Source of the DNA: Metasolibacillus fluoroglycofenilyticus
GTDB taxonomy: Bacteria; Bacillota; Bacilli; Bacillales_A; Planococcaceae
Assembly: GCF_003049645.1 (NCBI RefSeq)
Contig: NZ_PYWK01000003.1
Coordinates: 217,398 to 281,397, forward strand
Direction of reading: 5' to 3'
Length of the DNA stretch: 64,000 bases
Shown: piece by piece, positions 1 through 8,252 of the stretch
Position numbering within the stretch: the stretch's first letter is position 1
Layout of the letters: each line of letters begins with the position of its first letter
Position numbers and translations under genes: made by a program
Notes under the pieces: model-generated
What the model saw: the letters and a program-made list of their open reading frames with translations, nothing else
The model's database searches: none
What the model was told of the DNA's origin: nothing

Positions 1-175
1 CAACTCCCTCACGCACTTCATGACCTAGTGCTCGATGAAATGCAGCAATCGTTTTCGGCGTTTCTACCTCTTCAAAAGAGAGCTCGGGATTTTCATGGAA
101 ATGACGACGAAGCTGAATCGTTTCCTCTTCATATTGCTTTAATAAATCTGCTAGTTGTTGCTGTAAAGCTGTCAT
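1..175 (-). CDS. M20 family amidohydrolase, N-terminal fragment
   Basis: The first 58 codons of a gene that runs off the left edge. It reads leftward from an ATG at 175, preceded by a TAAGGAGTG ribosome binding site at 181-190. The protein begins MTALQQQLAD and contains RRHFHENPELSFEE, the usual opening of M20D peptidases/amidohydrolases (HipO, AmhX and N-acyl-amino-acid hydrolases), which remove acyl groups from amino acids using two metal ions. The metal ligands lie beyond the window edge, so the exact substrate cannot be judged. Family call is from recognition of the N-terminal motif only. Confidence 0.75.
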   Translation of the reverse strand, partial: MTALQQQLADLLKQYEEETIQLRRHFHENPELSFEEVETPKTIAAFHRALGHEVREGV

Positions 176-320
176 AAATAACACTCCTTATTATGTAAGT
201 CAATTTATCTAGTCCGAAACTGATTAGAACTATAATGCAAATATTATAACATAATTGCATCACTATTCTGTTAATTTAGGATTTCATTTCTCAATGTAAA
301 CCGGATGGAATTGTTTCATC

Positions 321-968
321 CTACTCTTTAATAATATGTAAAATATCATTAAAATCATTGACAATATAATCTGCTCGCTCTAATTCGCTTTCTTGTGCAA
401 AATCGAAGCGAACGCCGATAGACTTTAATTGATTATCAAGTGCCGCATGGATATCCGATGAGCGGTCTCCTACAACATACCCTGTCTCAATATTATTTTC
501 CACTTTGACTAGTTGCACTAATTCCGCTTTATTTCCAGAGGCAATCAAATCAATACTATAAACCCCCTGAATAAATCTCTTTAGCTGATATTGCTCTACA
601 ATAGCTTGTAAATAAGCTGTTTGCCCATTACTTGCTATATATAATGGGTAGCTCCCCGCTAATTGCTTTAATGTTTCTTCCACCCCCATGTATAAAGCGC
701 CTCTACCTTTTTTTATTTGCTCAATTAACGCCTCTTGAAATAGGTGATTGCTTTCTATATGCTGGACTGCGCTATGTTTTGGACATAAAGTTGCCCAGAC
801 AACCGGCAAAGGCACCCCCATAATATCACGGTATTTTTCAATAGGTGTTGTACCTACCCATTTCCCATTTGAACGCAATATTTCAAAGGTAGCTTCTAAA
901 GCAGGCTCCAAAATCAAATTTGTTTGAAATAACGTACCATCCATATCAAAAATAATTGAGGTGTTCAT
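321..968 (-). CDS. HAD superfamily hydrolase (phosphatase)
   Basis: A 215-residue haloacid-dehalogenase-fold hydrolase. Motif I is FDMDGTLF near residues 7-14 (nucleophile Asp8, acid/base Asp10), followed by a helical cap region, motif II around IASNG, a lysine in ASGNKAELV, and motif IV GYVVGDRSSD with the two Mg-binding aspartates. This layout fits a soluble phosphoglycolate-phosphatase-like enzyme acting on small phosphate esters; the substrate is not predictable. The ATG at 968 is chosen because GGAGGGGA lies just upstream; an upstream ATG at 1013 lacks a good site. It stands alone, facing the partial M20 gene in the same direction with about 145 bp between them. Confidence 0.85.
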   Translation of the reverse strand: MNTSIIFDMDGTLFQTNLILEPALEATFEILRSNGKWVGTTPIEKYRDIMGVPLPVVWATLCPKHSAVQHIESNHLFQEALIEQIKKGRGALYMGVEETLKQLAGSYPLYIASNGQTAYLQAIVEQYQLKRFIQGVYSIDLIASGNKAELVQLVKVENNIETGYVVGDRSSDIHAALDNQLKSIGVRFDFAQESELERADYIVNDFNDILHIIKE

Positions 969-1126
969 ATTTTCCCCTCCTTCATTTATATGTTTAACGA
1001 CTAGCTGAATCACACAATAATAATTGAAAGGCTCTAAAACAAATCAATTGCGCGTATCGTCCGGATTTTTTGAATTTCCTGTTATGTCAGAGCTACTTTG
1101 TCTTTCTGAATAGCCTTGTGACTTTA

Positions 1127-1426
1127 CTATTTCTTCAATCGCACAACGATAATCTCGCAATCCTCTACCGCTTCAAGGCTATGCTTTTCGCTCGGCTCAA
1201 GCATTAGTAATGCGTTCGCATCAAGCTCCGCTTCTTGCCCTTCAACATGAAATTTTACACGCCCTTTTCGGCACACAATTAATACTTCTCCAGGCGCTGA
1301 ATGCTCCGCTACTGATTCACCAGCTCTTAACTGAATATTCATTACATCATAGCCAGTGCCTGCTCCCACTTTACCTGCATGTTTAACCTTGTCTTGTAAT
1401 AACTGCTCCACTTGAATATGTTGCAT
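1127..1426 (-). CDS. Small single-domain cupin protein
   Basis: A 99-residue protein made of one cupin beta-barrel. The first cupin motif is visible as the stretch around residues 38-52 (AEHSAPGEVLIV), and the second around EPSEKHSLEA, with His and Glu residues placed as typical metal ligands. Single-domain cupins of this size bind a metal and act as small isomerases, dioxygenases or ligand sensors, so no reaction can be assigned. GAGGGG lies 8 bases before the ATG at 1426. No partner gene is close enough to suggest an operon; a 570-bp gene-poor stretch follows on the upstream side. Confidence 0.75.
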   Translation of the reverse strand: MQHIQVEQLLQDKVKHAGKVGAGTGYDVMNIQLRAGESVAEHSAPGEVLIVCRKGRVKFHVEGQEAELDANALLMLEPSEKHSLEAVEDCEIIVVRLKK

Positions 1427-1634
1427 TTGAAGTACCCCTCCATATTAATATTCGATATCTATACTCACTTCACAAGCGTGTTGGATATTTGAAACACACT
1501 CTTTCCTTCATCATATCATTCTTTTTTCCATCGTTACAGTTGGCACAATTTCTCCTGCTTTATTCACTGTGTTTTTTTCTTCAATATTCATCCGTATCAA
1601 TTAAGAAATAATCGTAAATAAGGGAGTGACAACT

Positions 1635-1918
1635 ATGTAGGTGCTTGGTGTTTTTTCGTTCTAGGAATCGTTAATGATAATTGGACATTTATCCCGCATT
1701 ACAGGCAGTAAGACACCCACTTTAAGATTTGAGTGAAAATATGCTAAAGGATAAGTGGGCAATCAACTGTCCGTAAAAGCCCGATTGGTTCAACTAACAA
1801 TCAGTGGAGGATGAGGAAAACCCCCACTGATTGAAGTTTCACTTTAATATTAGGTATTGCATTATCTATTGTTTTTTATGTTACGAAAAGCAAATCATCT
1901 AATGATGAATACACTTGA
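1635..1918 (+). pseudogene. Broken small two-helix membrane protein gene
   Basis: An AGGGAG site at 1621 is followed by ATG at 1635, but codon 2 is TAG and another TAG lies at codon 10. The frame then gives a hydrophobic stretch ending RITGS at 1709, is interrupted by a 125-bp structured segment (1710-1834), and resumes in the joined frame from 1835 as SFTLILGIALSIVFYV, ending NDEYT and a TGA at 1918. Without the interruption this would be a protein of about 50 residues with two membrane helices. Premature stops, an apparent frameshift around 1655-1662 (FVLGIV in the next frame) and the insertion together argue for a dead gene. No family name is offered. Confidence 0.55.
1710..1834. repeat. 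125-bp structured insertion with 3-bp flanking duplication
   Basis: This segment interrupts a small reading frame and is flanked on both sides by AGT (1707-1709 and 1835-1837), which looks like a target duplication. Its interior can form hairpins in tandem: CCCACTT near 1716-1722 pairs with AAGTGGG near 1752-1759; CAATC near 1760 can pair with GATTG near 1783; and CAATCAGTGG near 1798-1807 pairs with CCACTGATTG near 1824-1833. No coding frame is present. It could be a miniature mobile element or a mobile structured RNA. I see no second copy in this window. Confidence 0.5.
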
Positions 1919-1957
1919 AGCCCGACACTATCTAATTGCGAGATAGTGTCGGGCTTC
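1917..1957 (-). terminator. Intrinsic terminator of opuCABCD
   Basis: A perfect 17-bp stem (GAAGCCCGACACTATCT at 1917-1933 pairing with 1941-1957) with a 7-base loop, about 40 bp past the opuCD stop codon on the minus strand. It also closes the broken gene on the plus strand, so it may act in both directions. Confidence 0.8.
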
Positions 1958-1997
1958 ATATTTATCATATAGTTTTAGGTTTATTCCATGTTGTTAT

Positions 1998-2684
1998 TTA
2001 ATAAGCCTTTTTCAGCCTTTCTTGACGCTTCATTGGATCAAGACGACGTTCTAGCCAGCCGAGACCAACGTCAACAATGATAGCCATTAATGCTGTTGGA
2101 ATTGCGCCTGCTAAAATAATAGCTGTTCCATCTGTTGCGTTTGTTCCGCGAATAATAATATCGCCTAGTCCACCTGCACCAATAAAGGCTCCAATTGCTG
2201 TAATACCTATAGCGATGACGAGGGCAATACGGATACCTGTAATAATAATTGATAGAGCTAGTGGCAGCTCAATCATATATAGTACTTGCTGACGCGTCAT
2301 GCCCATTCCTCGCCCTGCATCTGTTAAGCTTTTGTCAATTGTCGTAATGCCTGTGTAAGTATTTTTAATAATCGGTAGCAATGAATATAAAAACACCGTA
2401 ACAATTACGGTCGTCTTACCTAATCCAAGCACAAGCATAATCATAGCCATTAGCGCAAGAGCTGGAATCGTTTGAATAATGTTTGCTAATGTAATAATAG
2501 GCCCTGCTAGCCTCATGTTTTTCGCAATGAAAATACCAATAGGGATGCCAAAAAGTGTCGCAAGTAAAACGCCATATACTGAAATTAAAAAATGCGTCAT
2601 AAACTGTCCTAGCACATAAAAGCCGTTTTCCTGAAAATAGTAAATGAACTGCTCAAAGGTGCTTAATTGCGATAAATCCTGCAT
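1998..2684 (-). CDS. opuCD: Osmolyte ABC transporter permease OpuCD
   Basis: A 228-residue inner-membrane permease of the ProW/OpuC type, with about five or six hydrophobic helices and the conserved cytoplasmic coupling loop (DAGRGMGMTRQQ followed by IELPLA) that docks on the ATPase. It pairs with OpuCB and OpuCA to import quaternary-ammonium osmoprotectants such as glycine betaine, carnitine or choline. It is the last gene of the four-gene operon; its ATG overlaps the stop of the binding-protein gene by one base (TAATG), with GAGGTGAGGAG as the ribosome site. The gene order ATPase-permease-binding protein-permease is that of B. subtilis opuCABCD. Confidence 0.9.
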   Translation of the reverse strand: MQDLSQLSTFEQFIYYFQENGFYVLGQFMTHFLISVYGVLLATLFGIPIGIFIAKNMRLAGPIITLANIIQTIPALALMAMIMLVLGLGKTTVIVTVFLYSLLPIIKNTYTGITTIDKSLTDAGRGMGMTRQQVLYMIELPLALSIIITGIRIALVIAIGITAIGAFIGAGGLGDIIIRGTNATDGTAIILAGAIPTALMAIIVDVGLGWLERRLDPMKRQERLKKAY

Positions 2685-3616
2685 TACTCCTCACCTCCCT
2701 CTTCACTAAAATAATTATTTTCCATTAAGAAGTTTTTCGCTACTACAGCAGGCTCCAATAAATTATTATCACATAAATAATTGAGCTCCTGCATTTGTGC
2801 TGTTGAAATTTTGCCAACTAGTCGATTAATAACAGCCTCTAGCTCAGGTTTTGCTGTCAATATTTCATACGTAGCGAGTGCGCTCGTTTCATATGGGGGG
2901 AAGAAATGCAAATCGTCCTCTAGCACCTTTAAATTGTAGGAGGCAATTCTACCATCTGTAGTATAGCCTAGCACAACTTCTACTTCACCAGCCTGCACAG
3001 CATCATACACTAAGCCAATTTGCATCGGATATGTACGCTTAAATTCAAAGCCATATTCTTGTACAAATGCCTTAAAGCCATCACCTTCACGGTTTAGCCA
3101 CGATGTATCGACACCCGCCTCAATATCCTTAGCAATTGCAGCTAAATCACTCACTTTATTTAAGTTATACTTCTCTGCTGTTTCCTGAGAAACCATAAAT
3201 GCATAGGTATTTTCAAAGCCATACGTATCAAAAAACTTTTGATTAAATTGCTCAGCAAATGCTTTTTGTACATATTTCATTGCTTCTTTTGGGTCTTTAA
3301 TAGGCTCTGCCTGTAGTGCGCCTGTCAAATCAGTTCCTGTATAACGAGCAGCTGAAACATTCGCATCACCATTTACCATCGCTTGATGTGCCACAGTGCT
3401 TGAGCCAAGATTATTAATTAATTCTACTTCTTCATCTGTGTAATGCTCAATCATTTCCTTAAGCATATGACCCATAATTTGTGATTCAGTAGTAACCATT
3501 GTCGCTACTTTTATTTTTTCTATGCTATTCTTTTGTCCACCTGACAAAGAACACCCAGTTAAAATTGTCAGCGCAAGTAATATACTACCGAAAACTGTTA
3601 TCGTTTTTTTCATCAT
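2684..3616 (-). CDS. opuCC: Osmolyte-binding lipoprotein OpuCC
   Basis: A 310-residue extracellular solute receptor anchored by lipid. After a short positively charged start comes a hydrophobic segment and the lipobox LTGC, where the cysteine would be acylated. The mature part is the OpuAC/ProX-like fold of OpuCC-type proteins, beginning IKVATMVTTESQIMG and including YTGTDLTGAL and GYTTDGRIASY, the sort of segments that form the ligand cleft in this family. GAGGCG lies upstream of the ATG at 3616; a start at 3628 overlapping the opuCB stop as ATGA is also possible. It delivers ligand to OpuCB/OpuCD. Which of betaine, carnitine or choline is preferred cannot be told. Confidence 0.9.
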   Translation of the reverse strand: MMKKTITVFGSILLALTILTGCSLSGGQKNSIEKIKVATMVTTESQIMGHMLKEMIEHYTDEEVELINNLGSSTVAHQAMVNGDANVSAARYTGTDLTGALQAEPIKDPKEAMKYVQKAFAEQFNQKFFDTYGFENTYAFMVSQETAEKYNLNKVSDLAAIAKDIEAGVDTSWLNREGDGFKAFVQEYGFEFKRTYPMQIGLVYDAVQAGEVEVVLGYTTDGRIASYNLKVLEDDLHFFPPYETSALATYEILTAKPELEAVINRLVGKISTAQMQELNYLCDNNLLEPAVVAKNFLMENNYFSEEGGEE

Positions 3617-3624
3617 CTTACGCC

Positions 3625-4260
3625 TCATTTCTCTACTTTTAATCCTCTTGGTGTAACCCAAATTTCCACCTTTGACAAAATAAAATCTGTTAATAATGCT
3701 AAAATCGTAACAAGTACAGCCCCGCCAATAATTAAATCAGTTTGATACAAATTCAAGCCATTAAATACAAAATCACCTAAGCCACCTGCACCTATGTAAG
3801 AGGCTAATGTTGCCCATGCGATAACATATACTGCGGATAACCGAATGCCCGCCATAATAACGGGGATTGCTAAAGGGAGTTCAATCATCCAAATAGACTG
3901 CACTTGTGTCATTCCCATACTAATGCCGGCTTTTTTTACATCGCCATTAACAGATTTCATGCCGATAAACGTATTATTTAAAATTGGTAATAGTGTATAA
4001 ATAAATAGCGCAACGATAGCTGGTACTTTACCAACGCCTAAAAAAGGAATCATAATTGCTAAAATAGCAAGTGAAGGCAATGTTTGAAAAACACTCGTAA
4101 TGGCTAATACAATTTTTGCTAAACGTGTCGTTTTGGAGAGTACTACACCAAGTGGAATCGCAACAATCGCTCCTAAAAATAAGGCGATAATTGAAATATA
4201 AAAATGCTCCCATGTTTTTAGTACAATGTCACCCGTATTTTGTGTGAAGAAATCAATCAT
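3625..4260 (-). CDS. opuCB: Osmolyte ABC transporter permease OpuCB
   Basis: A 211-residue permease of the same family as OpuCD, with about five or six hydrophobic segments and the coupling loop near GISMGMTQVQ. Its ATG at 4260 overlaps the opuCA stop codon (ATGA), with GGAGGAATCT as the ribosome site, so translation is probably coupled. With OpuCD it should form the heterodimeric membrane channel. The protein ends LKVEK, where the next gene begins. No missing segments compared with the usual length for the family. Confidence 0.9.
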   Translation of the reverse strand: MIDFFTQNTGDIVLKTWEHFYISIIALFLGAIVAIPLGVVLSKTTRLAKIVLAITSVFQTLPSLAILAIMIPFLGVGKVPAIVALFIYTLLPILNNTFIGMKSVNGDVKKAGISMGMTQVQSIWMIELPLAIPVIMAGIRLSAVYVIAWATLASYIGAGGLGDFVFNGLNLYQTDLIIGGAVLVTILALLTDFILSKVEIWVTPRGLKVEK

Positions 4261-5429
4261 ATAGATTCCTCCTCAGTCGTTATCTTATTTACTAGTAGCG
4301 CGTTCTCTTCCTTCTCATCACCCCAAATTGTGTCATATATTGTATCAACTATATTGGCACGAGTAATAAGACCAATTAATCGCTTGTCCTCGTCTACTAC
4401 AGGGATATTTTGGAGATTCCGCTTCAAAATACGGCGTACTGAATCCTGCAGTTTTGTGCCAGTTTTTACATAAGCGACTTCCCGTTGCATTACTTCATCA
4501 ATGCTTTGGCGATTACGCTGCGGGCTCGTAAAGCTTTCCACATTCAAGTAACCGATGAGGTGCTTATTAGCATCTGTTACAAATAAAGTATCCACCCGCT
4601 TTGATACCATTAAACGTAGTGCTTCATCTAAGCTTTTTTCAATTGTAATAGAAATGGGATTAATCATTACCTCATCTACAGTTTTTACACTTGGTTTACT
4701 TTGAATGAGACGATGCGAACCTATAAAGTCACGCACAAAATCATTTGCAGGATTAGCTAAAATATTATCTGGGGTATCAAATTGCACAACTTTCCCATCG
4801 TGCATAATACAAATACGGTCTGCTAATTTGATTGCTTCATCCATATCATGCGTAACAAAAATCACGGTTTTGCCGAGGCGAATTTGTAGGTCCTTCATTA
4901 AATCCTGCAATGTGTCGCGCGTTATTGGGTCGAGTGCACCAAATGGCTCGTCCATTAGAATAATATCTTGATTAGCCGCTAGTGCACGTACAACACCTAT
5001 TCGTTGCTGCTGCCCACCCGATAACTGCGCAGGATACATGTCTAAATAAGAGGTAGGTAAATTAACAAGCTCAATTAAACGCTCTGCTACATTATCTTTC
5101 TTTTCCTTGTCCCATTTCAAAAGTCTTGGAACAAGTGTTATATTATCGCGTATCGTCATGTGGGGCATTAACCCAATTTGTTGAATAACATAACCGATTT
5201 GTCTGCGGAGCTGAACAGGATTTATTTTCGATAAGTCCGTCCCATCCAATAAAATTTTTCCGCTTGTCGGCTCCACCATACGATTAATCATTCGTAATGC
5301 GGTTGTTTTTCCACTCCCACTTGTACCGATAAATGCGATAAATTCGCCTTTCTCGATATCGATTGTTAAATTATCAACAGCTTTTTTGCCACCACGGTAC
5401 GTTTTGGTCAGATTTTGAATAGAAAGCAT
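4257..5429 (-). CDS. opuCA: Osmolyte ABC transporter ATPase OpuCA with CBS pair
   Basis: A 390-residue ATPase. Walker A is GTSGSGKT at residues 35-42, the signature is LSGGQQQR, and Walker B runs into MDEPFGALD. After the nucleotide-binding domain come two CBS motifs (roughly residues 250-370), which in OpuA/OpuC ATPases respond to ionic strength or c-di-AMP. The ATG at 5429 has AAGGAG nine bases upstream; the in-frame ATG at 5447 lies inside that site and is rejected. It is the first gene of the operon, with an inverted repeat about 100 bp upstream that is shared with opuAC at 45.9 kb. Confidence 0.92.
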   Translation of the reverse strand: MLSIQNLTKTYRGGKKAVDNLTIDIEKGEFIAFIGTSGSGKTTALRMINRMVEPTSGKILLDGTDLSKINPVQLRRQIGYVIQQIGLMPHMTIRDNITLVPRLLKWDKEKKDNVAERLIELVNLPTSYLDMYPAQLSGGQQQRIGVVRALAANQDIILMDEPFGALDPITRDTLQDLMKDLQIRLGKTVIFVTHDMDEAIKLADRICIMHDGKVVQFDTPDNILANPANDFVRDFIGSHRLIQSKPSVKTVDEVMINPISITIEKSLDEALRLMVSKRVDTLFVTDANKHLIGYLNVESFTSPQRNRQSIDEVMQREVAYVKTGTKLQDSVRRILKRNLQNIPVVDEDKRLIGLITRANIVDTIYDTIWGDEKEENALLVNKITTEEESI

Positions 5430-5524
5430 CCAATCACACTCCTTCATAAAATAGCTAATTGCATTTATTTATACCCACATTTCATCATAAAAACGCAATC
5501 ATTTACCGAATTAACTCTATAAAA

Positions 5525-5554
5525 GTAACAACTTATCTTTTTAAACAAGTTGTT
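5525..5554. promoter_or_regulatory. Shared inverted-repeat operator upstream of opuCA
   Basis: GTAACAACTT at 5525-5534, a 12-bp spacer, then AAGTTGTT at 5547-5554. The same arrangement with the same spacer length occurs upstream of opuAC (45963-45994). It sits about 95-125 bp before the opuCA start. Two osmolyte-uptake loci sharing the motif suggests one repressor, perhaps of the GbsR/OpcR MarR-like type, which is not encoded here; that identity is inference. Confidence 0.65.
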
Positions 5555-5758
5555 TGTTTAAATATTATAGAGGAAATGCTTTTAATGAGCAAATATCCGT
5601 CCCCTAAAAGATGTGGTTTTTAGTTAAATTATTAATATCTTCCCTGATTTAGTGGAAGGAAATCAATAAAGAGGCTGGAGCTTTTCATCAAGACTTAGGT
5701 ATCTTCGATGCATTAAAAAAATAGTACATATTTCCTGAGTATTGATTATTTCAAAAAA
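5555..5758. other. AT-rich spacer, no gene seen
   Basis: Between the opuCA operator and the PPOX terminator I see no convincing gene. A short open stretch near 5658-5723 would encode about 21 residues ending FDALKK, without a start or ribosome site; it may be a remnant of something longer but is not identifiable. Confidence 0.4.
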
Positions 5759-5759
5759 A

Positions 5760-5800
5760 ATTGTCTGAAAAGCTGTGCTTCCGCACACTTTTCAGACAAT
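5760..5800 (-). terminator. Terminator of the PPOX-type gene
   Basis: ATTGTCTGAAAAG pairs with its complement across a small GTGC/GCAC inner stem, and on the minus strand it is followed by a run of eight T residues. The TGTCTGAAAAG core recurs in other terminators and in the ends of the dispersed repeat of this window. Confidence 0.8.
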
Positions 5801-5816
5801 CCTCTAGCCCTTTATT

Positions 5817-6317
5817 TTAATGGAACATTCCCTTATTTTCTTTTCCTGTTAGCTTTTCAATAGAAATTTCAAAAAGTTCAATTTTCGGTAAAATTGGATA
5901 ACCTTCACGTTCAAATGTCCATTGTGGCTTACCGTATTTCGCCATTAATCGGTCAAAGAACAATGCTTTTTCAGCCTCCTCCTCAATGCGAGTAGCAGTA
6001 CCAAATAGGACAACACTTGTGTACACTAAAGCAGACTGGCATGCGTACTTTTTACCAGGCTGTAATTCGCCCATTTCACTCACTTCGATGCTCACTTTAT
6101 TATTGCTCTTTAAATTATCCCAGAAATGGCTTTCATGAATATTGCCAATATGCAAATAGAGCTTATCGCCACCTTCATATACATAAACAAAAGGAATGAC
6201 ATACGGATAGCCTTCCTCATCTACAGTTGCAACGTGAGCAACCTTTCCTTTTTTCAAGAGCTCTTGTGTTTCTTCTGTTGAAATTTCTACGCGCTTGTTT
6301 TCAATTGAACCTCGCAA
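5817..6317 (-). CDS. Pyridoxamine 5'-phosphate oxidase-fold flavoprotein, NimA-like
   Basis: A 166-residue protein of the split-barrel FMN-binding fold. It reads EELLKKGK-like early helix, then VAHVATVDEEGYPYVIPFVYVYEG and a later YTSVVLFGTATRI segment, the pattern seen in NimA-type (nitroimidazole-resistance-like) and general PPOX-family proteins. These bind FMN, F420 or haem; the cofactor and substrate here are unknown. The start is a TTG at 6317 placed after GGGGGTGGAG; there is no better ATG. It is a single-gene unit closed by its own terminator, with the first copy of the dispersed repeat upstream. Confidence 0.75.
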   Translation of the reverse strand: MRGSIENKRVEISTEETQELLKKGKVAHVATVDEEGYPYVIPFVYVYEGGDKLYLHIGNIHESHFWDNLKSNNKVSIEVSEMGELQPGKKYACQSALVYTSVVLFGTATRIEEEAEKALFFDRLMAKYGKPQWTFEREGYPILPKIELFEISIEKLTGKENKGMFH

Positions 6318-6429
6318 TTACTCCACCCCCTAAAAGATATATAAATTATACATCTTTCAACTCCTTTCGTATAGATTTCCTTAATGCGCCTTTATACAAA
6401 AGGGAAGGCTTCAAGCGCCGGACATAAGG

Positions 6430-6633
6430 AGTTGTCCGAAAAGTCCATTTTGTTTTGACATCGTATTGAAATAAATGTTTTCATCGCTTCCCTTTTACTG
6501 AAGCATAACGCTGCTAATGCCAATGTTCATCCCATTTTTAAAAGAGGCGTTCTCTGTTTATAGCAATCAACATTTTGCGAAACATCATCGCTACTATCCA
6601 AAATGCCGGCTATGCACGGCTTTCTGGACGGCC
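6430..6633. repeat. Dispersed ~204-bp repeat, copy 1
   Basis: Complete copy of a non-coding repeat found four times in this window. It starts GTTGTCCGAAAAGTCC and ends GGCTTTCTGGACGGCC, so its ends are imperfect inverted repeats about 16 bp long. The interior includes the near-constant block TTTTAAAAGAGGCGTTCTCT and ATGCCGGCTATGCACGGC. An open frame of about 40 codons (ending KCRLCTAF) is present in copies 1, 2 and 4, but substitutions do not favour silent positions. Confidence 0.8.
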
Positions 6634-6671
6634 CCCCTTCTACAATTTTGGGCGACACTTAATATAGCAAT

Positions 6672-6711
6672 GAGGGCTGTCCGAAAAGATATATCTTTTC
6701 GAACAGCCCTC
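6672..6711 (-). terminator. Terminator after the PAS-GGDEF gene
   Basis: GAGGGCTGTCCGAAAAGATA pairs with a near-perfect complement ending GAACAGCCCTC, directly past the stop codon at 6717. The stem sequence GGGCTGTCCGAAAAG resembles the terminal repeat of the adjacent dispersed element. Probably works in both directions. Confidence 0.75.
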
Positions 6712-6716
6712 TTTAA

Positions 6717-7622
6717 TTATTCATTATTCATTTTTTGTTTGTGTAAATACATTTGACGATCAGCTATGTTTAATAACTGCTTTACTGTCACACCGTCTTG
6801 TGGGAAACATGCATAGCCAATACTTGTTGTGATGGAAATAGACTGGTCCTCAATAATAAAGGGCTCTAGTAATAGCTCATGGATTTTTTCGATTTGCTTA
6901 TCATGTTGCTCGGCGGATGAAAGGTTTTCGACTAATAGTACGAATTCATCGCCACCAAGGCGCGCAAAAACAGATTGTTCATCCGTTAATTGTTGACATC
7001 GCTCTGCCACCATTTGTAATAGTTGGTCCCCTTGCGTATGCCCAAAGCTATCATTGACCGATTTAAAGCCATTCAAATCTAAGAAAAATAATGTGAACCT
7101 TGCATCTTCTTGCTTAGTTAAACTTTCGATTCGATCAACAATAAACTTTCGATTTGGCAAATTCGTTAAGCTATCGTAAAAAGCAAAACGTTCTAAGCTC
7201 TTTGTAAAGCCAATTGAATTTTGTAATGATTTATTTAGCTTACGAATGCGCTCATAATGATTTGTCACATCATGAATTTCTAGCATTACATATACTTGAT
7301 TGTCCAATTCAATATGCCTTACTAACATATTTTGACGTAGCTTTTTTGTATTTTCATGCTCACAATCAACAAAATACTCATGCATTGCGGCTGAGCAAAA
7401 GTTTTTTTGCTTATTCAGAAGTGCTTTTTCGAACATTGAAATATATAAACTTTTATTTAATCGTGGAATAACCTGTGTCACCTTTAATCCTTTGACATCT
7501 CGCTCATCTTGACCTGTAAACTTTTCTAACCAGTTATTCCATAGTTGAATATTCAATTGCTCATCTAGCAAAATTATCCCGTTGTCCAACTGATTAATAA
7601 TAGTCAAATATAAATTATTCAT
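6717..7622 (-). CDS. PAS-GGDEF diguanylate cyclase
   Basis: A 301-residue soluble protein. Residues about 5-125 form a PAS-like sensor (GIILLDEQLNIQLWN, later VMLEIHDVTNHYERI), followed by a short coiled linker and a GGDEF domain starting FAFYDSLTNLPNRK. The active-site motif is RLGGDEF, intact, so it should make cyclic di-GMP; I see no RxxD inhibitory site close before it. No membrane helix. It is the last gene of a three-gene unit behind a CheC phosphatase and a stand-alone receiver; its ATG at 7622 overlaps the CheC coding end by 8 bp, with AGGGA upstream. The context suggests the receiver/phosphatase pair tunes a c-di-GMP output, which is inference. Confidence 0.88.
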   Translation of the reverse strand: MNNLYLTIINQLDNGIILLDEQLNIQLWNNWLEKFTGQDERDVKGLKVTQVIPRLNKSLYISMFEKALLNKQKNFCSAAMHEYFVDCEHENTKKLRQNMLVRHIELDNQVYVMLEIHDVTNHYERIRKLNKSLQNSIGFTKSLERFAFYDSLTNLPNRKFIVDRIESLTKQEDARFTLFFLDLNGFKSVNDSFGHTQGDQLLQMVAERCQQLTDEQSVFARLGGDEFVLLVENLSSAEQHDKQIEKIHELLLEPFIIEDQSISITTSIGYACFPQDGVTVKQLLNIADRQMYLHKQKMNNE

Positions 7623-8247
7623 CTACGTCCCTACTAATCTCATCCACTTTTTGTATTAAAAACTCTATAGACTCTAATGAGAATTTAATTAAAATGAGGC
7701 CGATTACTTCGGATTCGTCTACGCTGAAATTAACATATAGTAATAATATGTTACTTTCCTGTGTGTTGAAGAATGTTTTGCTAAATTCCCCTTGTTCATG
7801 CAAAACAACTTGTGGCACATCGTAATCTAACTTCATTTCAAGAAGGCTTCCCATGCCTCCCATTATTGCATTCAATATAATATTGCCGATTTCCTTAACT
7901 ACATCAAAATCCTCATCGCTAAAAGAGGATTCTTCAGTTTCCATTATATATTCCTCACCTAAACAAAGTGCAGTCACATATTTAATTTGCTCCGTCGGAA
8001 AAATAAATTCAGCTCTACCAGAGAAAACGTTACCAAATTTCAATGAAGTAGACAAAATTGTACCATTTAAAATGGGGATTAAATTTTCTCTATCTTCGTC
8101 ATTTAAGTCGTTAATTACTATCAATTCCACTTCTGGAACAGATAGGTAAATTCTTTTTTGGAGAATTTCTGATAATAAGCTAGCTGCTTCACCGACAAAC
8201 ACATTGTACATTTCTTTTAATACATCTTCTTGTGTAGTTGTAAGCAT
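7615..8247 (-). CDS. CheC-family phosphatase with two intact active-site motifs
   Basis: A 210-residue protein with the CheC/FliY/CheX signature D-x3-E-x2-N-x22-P occurring twice: Asp8-Glu12-Asn15-Pro38 and Asp115-Glu119-Asn122-Pro145. In this family the Glu and Asn of each motif promote removal of phosphate from a CheY-type receiver. Many CheC proteins keep two such sites, and both are complete here. The ATG at 8247 has AGGGTGA upstream; a GTG nine bases earlier is less likely. It starts 5 bp after the receiver gene stops and overlaps the GGDEF gene, so the three are surely co-translated. It is far from any flagellar or core chemotaxis cluster in this window, suggesting it serves the neighbouring receiver. 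Confidence 0.85.
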   Translation of the reverse strand: MLTTTQEDVLKEMYNVFVGEAASLLSEILQKRIYLSVPEVELIVINDLNDEDRENLIPILNGTILSTSLKFGNVFSGRAEFIFPTEQIKYVTALCLGEEYIMETEESSFSDEDFDVVKEIGNIILNAIMGGMGSLLEMKLDYDVPQVVLHEQGEFSKTFFNTQESNILLLYVNFSVDESEVIGLILIKFSLESIEFLIQKVDEISRDVDE

Positions 8248-8252
8248 GGATC

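Noticed and set aside
5658..5723. Two scraps ending FDALKK (here and near 59180) as a repeated gene tail
   Set aside because: Similarity covers only six residues in AT-rich DNA and may be chance; no starts or ribosome sites.
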